This document shows positions 24,505 to 28,187 of a stretch of 28,187 nt of DNA, in pieces (the first letter of the stretch is position 1; each line of letters starts with the position of its first letter). The notes beneath the pieces were generated by a model. The model made no database searches and was not told where the DNA came from. It saw only the letters and a list, made by a program, of their open reading frames with translations. Position numbers and translations under genes: made by a program. Source of the stretch: JBMTVT01 sp049451635 (GTDB lineage: Bacteria > Bacteroidota > Bacteroidia > Flavobacteriales > Flavobacteriaceae); contig JBMTVT010000029.1 of NCBI GenBank assembly GCA_049451635.1, positions 1 through 28,187 of the forward strand, read 5' to 3'.

Positions 24505-25662
24505 TTATTTGCTTATTACTTTGATTGTCTTTTTAACTTCCTCTGCAACTCTTCTAGCTTCATCCAAATCTTCATTTACTATGATTACATGTCCCATTTT
24601 TCTAAATGGCCTTGTTTGTTTTTTCCCATAAATATGTGGTGTTACCCCTTCCATATGCATAATGGTTTCAATATTTTCATAAACCACATCACCATTAAAG
24701 CCTTCAGCACCAACTAAATTTACCATAACACCACCAACTTTACTATCTGTTCTGCCCAATGGCAAATCTAAAATAGCTCTAAGGTGTTGTTCAAATTGAG
24801 ACGTATAGCTTGCTTCAATGGTTTGATGTCCAGAATTATGAGGCCTTGGAGCAACTTCATTAACCAAAATTTGATCATCTTCAGTTTGAAACATTTCAAC
24901 TGCTAACAATCCTACATGATTGAAAGCTTTTGATGTTTTTAAAGCCACTTCTTTAGCTTTTTTGGTTACTTCTTCTGAAATACGCGCAGGACAAATTACA
25001 TATTCTACTTGGTTGGCTTCAGGATGAAATTCCATTTCAACTACTGGATAGCTTTTCGTTTCCCCAGATGGGTTTCTGGCCACAATAACTGCTAATTCAT
25101 TTTTAAAAGGCACTAAAGTTTCTGCGATACATTCACCGTTAGGCAAGCCTTCTAGATCAGAAAGTTGTCTCACAATTTTAACCCCATTACCATCATAACC
25201 AAATTGTGCTGCTTTCCAAACAAACGGAAATCTTAAACCACCATTATTAATGGCGTCTTCGATTTCTGAAAGGTAAGCAAAACGCGAAAATGACGCTGTA
25301 GGCAAATCATTGTCAACATAAAACAGTTTCTGTTTGGCTTTATTTTGTATGGTTCTTAATGTTTTTGATGATGGATATACTTTGACGCCTTCTTTTTCAA
25401 GATCTTCCAAAGCAGTCACATTTACATTTTCAATTTCAATAGTAAGGACATCAACCATTTTTCCAAAATTAAAAACCGCATCATAGTCCATTAAATTACC
25501 CAGATGAAATTCATTACAGGCAATTTTACAAGGAGCTTCGTTACTGGCTTCTAAAACACAGGTATAAACATCAAATTTTCGGGTATTATAAAGCAACATT
25601 TTTCCTAATTGTCCACCGCCAAGAATACCCAATTTAAAACTTGAAGAAAAATAGTTTGCCAT
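24505..25662 (-). CDS. purK: 5-(carboxyamino)imidazole ribonucleotide synthase
   Basis: PurK uses ATP and bicarbonate to carboxylate AIR to N5-CAIR, the substrate of PurE. The ATP-grasp enzyme shows GILGGGQLGKM near the N-terminus, KAAQFGYDGNGV in the ATP-binding domain, the acidic metal site VNEVAPRPHNSGH and a C-terminal VIIVNEDLDEA. I start it at ATG 25662 (MANYFSSSFKLG, 385 residues). A TTG start at 25695 would add 11 residues but lies within the putative -7 box, so it is unlikely to be in the mRNA. Confidence 0.94.
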   Translation of the reverse strand: MANYFSSSFKLGILGGGQLGKMLLYNTRKFDVYTCVLEASNEAPCKIACNEFHLGNLMDYDAVFNFGKMVDVLTIEIENVNVTALEDLEKEGVKVYPSSKTLRTIQNKAKQKLFYVDNDLPTASFSRFAYLSEIEDAINNGGLRFPFVWKAAQFGYDGNGVKIVRQLSDLEGLPNGECIAETLVPFKNELAVIVARNPSGETKSYPVVEMEFHPEANQVEYVICPARISEEVTKKAKEVALKTSKAFNHVGLLAVEMFQTEDDQILVNEVAPRPHNSGHQTIEASYTSQFEQHLRAILDLPLGRTDSKVGGVMVNLVGAEGFNGDVVYENIETIMHMEGVTPHIYGKKQTRPFRKMGHVIIVNEDLDEARRVAEEVKKTIKVISK

Positions 25663-25692
25663 GTTTTTTGCTATTATTGTATTTAAGTTATG

Positions 25693-25700
25693 CAAAAATA
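25693..25700 (-). promoter_or_regulatory. Putative -7 box of purK-purE
   Basis: The minus strand reads TATTTTTG here, an exact TAnnTTTG match, 30 bases before the purK ATG. It supports the shorter purK start. I see no clear -33 box and no purine riboswitch in the short leader. Confidence 0.45.
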
Positions 25701-25747
25701 CACTTAAATCTTAAATTATTTCTTAAATCATAAATCAAAAAATCGTC

Positions 25748-25786
25748 CCGATAGCTATCGGAAAGGCAATCTATTGATTATCTTTG
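25748..25786 (+). promoter_or_regulatory. Palindrome and putative promoter of hpt-adk
   Basis: CCGATAGCTATCGG (25748-25761) is a perfect 14-bp palindrome. TATCTTTG (25779-25786) follows 17 bases later and matches the -7 consensus; the GTG start is 21 bases further on. The palindrome covers the -33 position. The same core seems to recur between genes in other Flavobacteriaceae, from memory, so it may be a dispersed repeat and not a specific operator. Confidence 0.5.
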
Positions 25787-25807
25787 CATCTTTAAAAACG
25801 AGTACCT

Positions 25808-26917
25808 GTGATAAAGCTACACGATAAATATTTTAAACCTTTCATTTCTACACAACAAATAGACGAAGCTTTACAGCGTTTAGCCAATGAAATTGCTGAG
25901 GATGTTGGTAATGAAATTCCTGTTTTTGTGGGGATTTTAAATGGCTCGTTTATGGTAGTGAGTGATTTTGTTAAAAAGTACAAAAACCCATGCGAGGTAA
26001 CCTTTATAAAATTAGCATCCTATGAAGGGGTAAAATCAAGCGAGGATATCCAACGATTAATTGGGCTAACACAAGATTTAACAGGGCGCACCGTTATTGT
26101 TTTAGAAGATATTATTGATACAGGAAACACTCTATCTGAAGTACACAGAATTTTTAAAAATGAAAGCGTAAAATCGTTAAAAATAGCGACCCTATTTTAC
26201 AAACCAGAAGCTTATAAGAAAGATTATAAACTTCACTACATTGGTATTGAAATTCCTAATAAATTCATTGTGGGTTATGGTTTGGATTATGATGGATTAG
26301 GAAGAAATTTACCTGAAGTATATCAAATAAAAGAAACTCAATACATGACAAATTTAGTGCTATTTGGCCCTCCAGGAGCAGGAAAAGGAACGCAAGCAAA
26401 TTTTTTAAAAGAAAAATACAATTTAGTACATATCTCTACAGGCGATGTTTTTAGATATAACATTAAAAACGAAACCGCTTTGGGGATGTTGGCCAAATCC
26501 TACATGGATAAAGGTGAACTGGTCCCTGATCAAGTAACTATTGATATGTTAGAAGCCGAAGTTGAAAAAAATAGCGATGCCAAAGGGTTTATTTTTGATG
26601 GTTTCCCTAGAACCAATGCGCAAGCTGATGCACTAGACAAGTTGATGGAAAGTAAAGATTCTCAAATAAATGCGATGATAGCTCTAGAAGTTGATGATGA
26701 GATTTTAGTGAAACGCTTATTAGGAAGAGGAAAAACCAGCGGAAGGCCAGATGATGCCGATGAATCTATCATTAGAAATAGAATTAAAGAATACTACGAC
26801 AAAACAGCTATATTGAAAGATTACTATTCAGCCCAAAAAAAATACTTTGGTGTTGATGGTGTAGGTAGTATCGATGATATTACCAAACGCTTGAGTAGTG
26901 AAATAGACAAACTATAG
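25808..26917 (+). CDS. adk: Hypoxanthine phosphoribosyltransferase-adenylate kinase fusion
   Basis: One 369-residue frame carries two enzymes. Residues 1 to about 178 are a purine phosphoribosyltransferase: VGILNGSFMV near 41-50, the PRPP motif VIVLEDIIDTGNT at 97-109 and the base-binding VGYGLDYDGLGRNLPEVYQ. Residues 180-369 are adenylate kinase: P-loop GPPGAGKGT at 187-195, HISTGDVFR, FDGFPRTNAQA and a short LID (GRGKTSGRPDDADESI) without zinc cysteines. M180 (ATG 26345) coincides with the usual Adk start, so Adk might also be made alone. The start codon is GTG. Salvage of hypoxanthine or guanine and phosphate balance of AMP are joined in one chain. obg lies 80 bases downstream. Confidence 0.92.
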   Translation: MIKLHDKYFKPFISTQQIDEALQRLANEIAEDVGNEIPVFVGILNGSFMVVSDFVKKYKNPCEVTFIKLASYEGVKSSEDIQRLIGLTQDLTGRTVIVLEDIIDTGNTLSEVHRIFKNESVKSLKIATLFYKPEAYKKDYKLHYIGIEIPNKFIVGYGLDYDGLGRNLPEVYQIKETQYMTNLVLFGPPGAGKGTQANFLKEKYNLVHISTGDVFRYNIKNETALGMLAKSYMDKGELVPDQVTIDMLEAEVEKNSDAKGFIFDGFPRTNAQADALDKLMESKDSQINAMIALEVDDEILVKRLLGRGKTSGRPDDADESIIRNRIKEYYDKTAILKDYYSAQKKYFGVDGVGSIDDITKRLSSEIDKL

Positions 26918-26932
26918 TTGATAAGTTTATTC

Positions 26933-26971
26933 GTTTAGTTGTTTATGTTTTCTAAACTCAACTAAACAACT
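26933..26971 (+). repeat. Inverted repeats between hpt-adk and obg
   Basis: GTTTAGTTG (26933-26941) pairs with CAACTAAAC (26959-26967), and the overlapping AGTTGTTTA (26937-26945) pairs with TAAACAACT (26963-26971). The two 9-bp stems exclude each other. There is no T run on the plus strand, so it is not a clear terminator; it may be a leader structure before obg or chance in AT-rich DNA. Confidence 0.35.
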
Positions 26972-26997
26972 CCACAAAAAACAAATAAACAGAGAAA

Positions 26998-27996
26998 ATG
27001 ACTGAAGGAAATTTTGTAGATTATGTAAAAATGTATGTGAGCTCTGGTAACGGGGGAAAAGGATCTGCGCATTTGCATCGTGAAAAATATATAGCTAAAG
27101 GAGGTCCTGATGGTGGTGATGGTGGTCGCGGAGGTCATGTTATTGTTCGCGGGAAAGAAAACCTTTGGACACTTCTTCATTTAAAATTCAAAAAACACGT
27201 AAGAGCAGGACATGGTGAACATGGTAGTAGCGGTAGAAGTTTTGGAGCTGATGGCGAAGATGTTTATATAGATGTACCGCTAGGAACTGTAGTTAGGGAT
27301 ACCGAAACAAACGATATTCTTTTTGAAATTACTGAAGATGGTGAAGAAAAAATATTAGCCTATGGCGGAAAAGGAGGTTTAGGAAACTGGCATTTTAAAA
27401 CTGCTACAAACCAAACTCCTCGCTATGCACAATCAGGAATTCCCATGGAAGAGAAATACGTGACCATGGAGCTTAAAGTGCTTGCCGATGTAGGGTTAGT
27501 GGGTTTTCCAAATGCTGGAAAATCAACGCTTTTATCGGTTATTACTTCTGCGAAACCTAAAATTGCTGATTATGAGTTTACTACGTTGAAGCCTAATTTA
27601 GGTATTGTAAAATATCGCGATTTTAAAACCTTTGTCATGGCCGATATTCCTGGTATTATTGAAGGGGCTGCCGAAGGTAAAGGTCTTGGACATTACTTTT
27701 TAAGGCATATTGAACGCAATTCCATTTTATTATTTTTAATTCCAGCCGATGTGGATGATATAAAAAAACAATATGATATTCTTTTAAGTGAATTACGACG
27801 CTACAATCCTGAGATGCTTGATAAAGAGCGTATCATAGCTATTTCAAAAAGTGACATGCTAGATGAAGAATTAAGAGCAGAATTAAAAGTACAATTGGAT
27901 AATGAGCTCCCTATTCCATATTTATTCATTTCATCAGTTGCGCAACAAGGTCTTACAGAATTAAAAGATAAGTTGTGGAAAATGTTAAACGATTAA
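26998..27996 (+). CDS. obg: Obg/CgtA GTPase
   Basis: An essential GTPase of large ribosomal subunit assembly and stress response, 332 residues. The N-terminal Obg domain (1-157) is glycine-rich with the GGPDGGDGGRGG segment at 35-46 and GAKGGLGN-like AYGGKGGLGN at 121-130. The G domain has G1 GFPNAGKS (169-176), the TTLKPNLG switch (195-202), G3 DIPG (216-219), G4 SKSD and G5 SSV. It lacks the extra C-terminal OCT domain, which is common in Bacteroidota. Obg follows adk here, a frequent neighbour pair in this group. Confidence 0.96.
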   Translation: MTEGNFVDYVKMYVSSGNGGKGSAHLHREKYIAKGGPDGGDGGRGGHVIVRGKENLWTLLHLKFKKHVRAGHGEHGSSGRSFGADGEDVYIDVPLGTVVRDTETNDILFEITEDGEEKILAYGGKGGLGNWHFKTATNQTPRYAQSGIPMEEKYVTMELKVLADVGLVGFPNAGKSTLLSVITSAKPKIADYEFTTLKPNLGIVKYRDFKTFVMADIPGIIEGAAEGKGLGHYFLRHIERNSILLFLIPADVDDIKKQYDILLSELRRYNPEMLDKERIIAISKSDMLDEELRAELKVQLDNELPIPYLFISSVAQQGLTELKDKLWKMLND

Positions 27997-27998
27997 TT

Positions 27999-28133
27999 TT
28001 AAAATCGTTCTAAAATCCAATCTTTAATTATTTCTAAAGCTTTTGGCGAAAAGGTTTCTTCAATAGTTCCATATTCTTGTATGCTTGCGGTTTCAGCAGT
28101 TTGGAATTGTCGTATTTCATCGCTTCGTAGACT
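27999..28133 (-). pseudogene. C-terminal remnant of an unidentified protein
   Basis: The minus strand has 44 open codons (SLRSDEIRQFQTAETASIQE, on through EYGTIEETFSPKALEIIKDW to ILERF) and then TAA at 27999-28001, two bases after the opposing obg stop. It looks like the well-ordered C-terminus of a real enzyme, perhaps an alpha/beta hydrolase, but I cannot name it. A stop at 28134-28136 and transposase-end codons just beyond it mean the 5' part is missing, probably cut off by an insertion. Confidence 0.5.
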
Positions 28134-28143
28134 TCAAAGTTAA

Positions 28144-28187
28144 TTATTTTAGTTTGTTTTTTAATATTTCATAAGGAGTTTTTCCAT
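28144..28187 (-). mobile_element. 3' end of an integrase-core (IS3/IS481-like) transposase, partial
   Basis: The minus-strand frame entering from the right edge reads GKTPYEILKNKLK and stops at TAA 28144-28146; the codon before it ends in AT, so Asn or Asp is likely. This is the typical C-terminal end of integrase-core transposases, where RPHxSLNGKTPYE-type motifs are common. Only 13 full codons are inside the window, so the family is a guess. The element would continue to the right. Confidence 0.5.

Noticed and set aside
25663..25695. The longer purK start (TTG at 25695)
   Set aside because: It overlaps an exact -7 promoter box, and the shorter form has the family's usual N-terminus.
1..28187. 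CRISPR arrays, tRNA or rRNA genes, toxin-antitoxin pairs, phage defence or retron-like modules
   Set aside because: I saw no spaced direct repeats, no cloverleaf-like or rRNA-like sequence, and no defence-type domains; the intact genes are metabolic, transport or assembly genes.

Overview
The window looks like a piece of a Flavobacteriaceae (Bacteroidota) chromosome. The DNA is AT-rich, promoter-like boxes fit the Bacteroidota -7 consensus TAnnTTTG, and recognisable Shine-Dalgarno sequences are rare. Family-typical genes include the type IX secretion protein PorV, an OMP_b-brl_3-type TonB-dependent receptor, a GcvP of the single-chain type and a fused hypoxanthine phosphoribosyltransferase-adenylate kinase. 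All identifications come from reading the sequence; no database search was run.

Layout. 1-3.8 kb (+): the 3' end of porV, then cdd and a pdhA-pdhC pair for pyruvate dehydrogenase E1 alpha and E2. 3.84-4.7 kb (-): a decayed TonB-dependent receptor. 4.8-10.2 kb (+): a tightly packed run of six genes, namely an M28 peptidase lipoprotein, a short-chain dehydrogenase, a HAD phosphatase, a SprT-like metalloprotein, mannose-1-phosphate guanylyltransferase and a DUF389 membrane protein. 10.3-11.8 kb (-): a Mla-type ABC permease and ATPase. 11.95-14.4 kb (+): a PafA-like phosphatase lipoprotein overlapping a broken DNA/RNA endonuclease gene. 14.4-19.8 kb (-): gcvP, then a FabH-like ketosynthase, a methyltransferase and a family 2 glycosyltransferase. 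20-20.8 kb (+): a UbiA-like membrane protein. 20.8-21.8 kb (-): a wrecked ECF sigma factor/zinc-finger pair next to a fragment of an IS982-like transposase. 21.8-25.7 kb (-): purK-purE and an M3 peptidase. 25.8-28.0 kb (+): hpt-adk fusion and obg. At the right edge (-), the last codons of an integrase-type transposase lie beside a truncated gene.

The intact genes are mostly housekeeping: purine synthesis and salvage (purE, purK, hpt-adk), pyruvate and glycine oxidation, outer-membrane lipid transport, sugar-nucleotide supply and ribosome assembly. The most notable pattern is gene decay. Four genes (receptor, nuclease, sigma factor, zinc-finger partner) carry frameshifts or nonsense codons, and two transposase remnants flank broken genes, while every long housekeeping gene is open from end to end. 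I found no rRNA, tRNA, CRISPR array or phage module, and no set of genes that makes a convincing new system. The points most worth following are the decayed sigma/zinc-finger module with its transposase junction, the ketosynthase-methyltransferase-glycosyltransferase trio, the UbiA-like protein with an altered first motif, and palindromes placed just upstream of the pdhA, hpt-adk and UbiA-like promoters.
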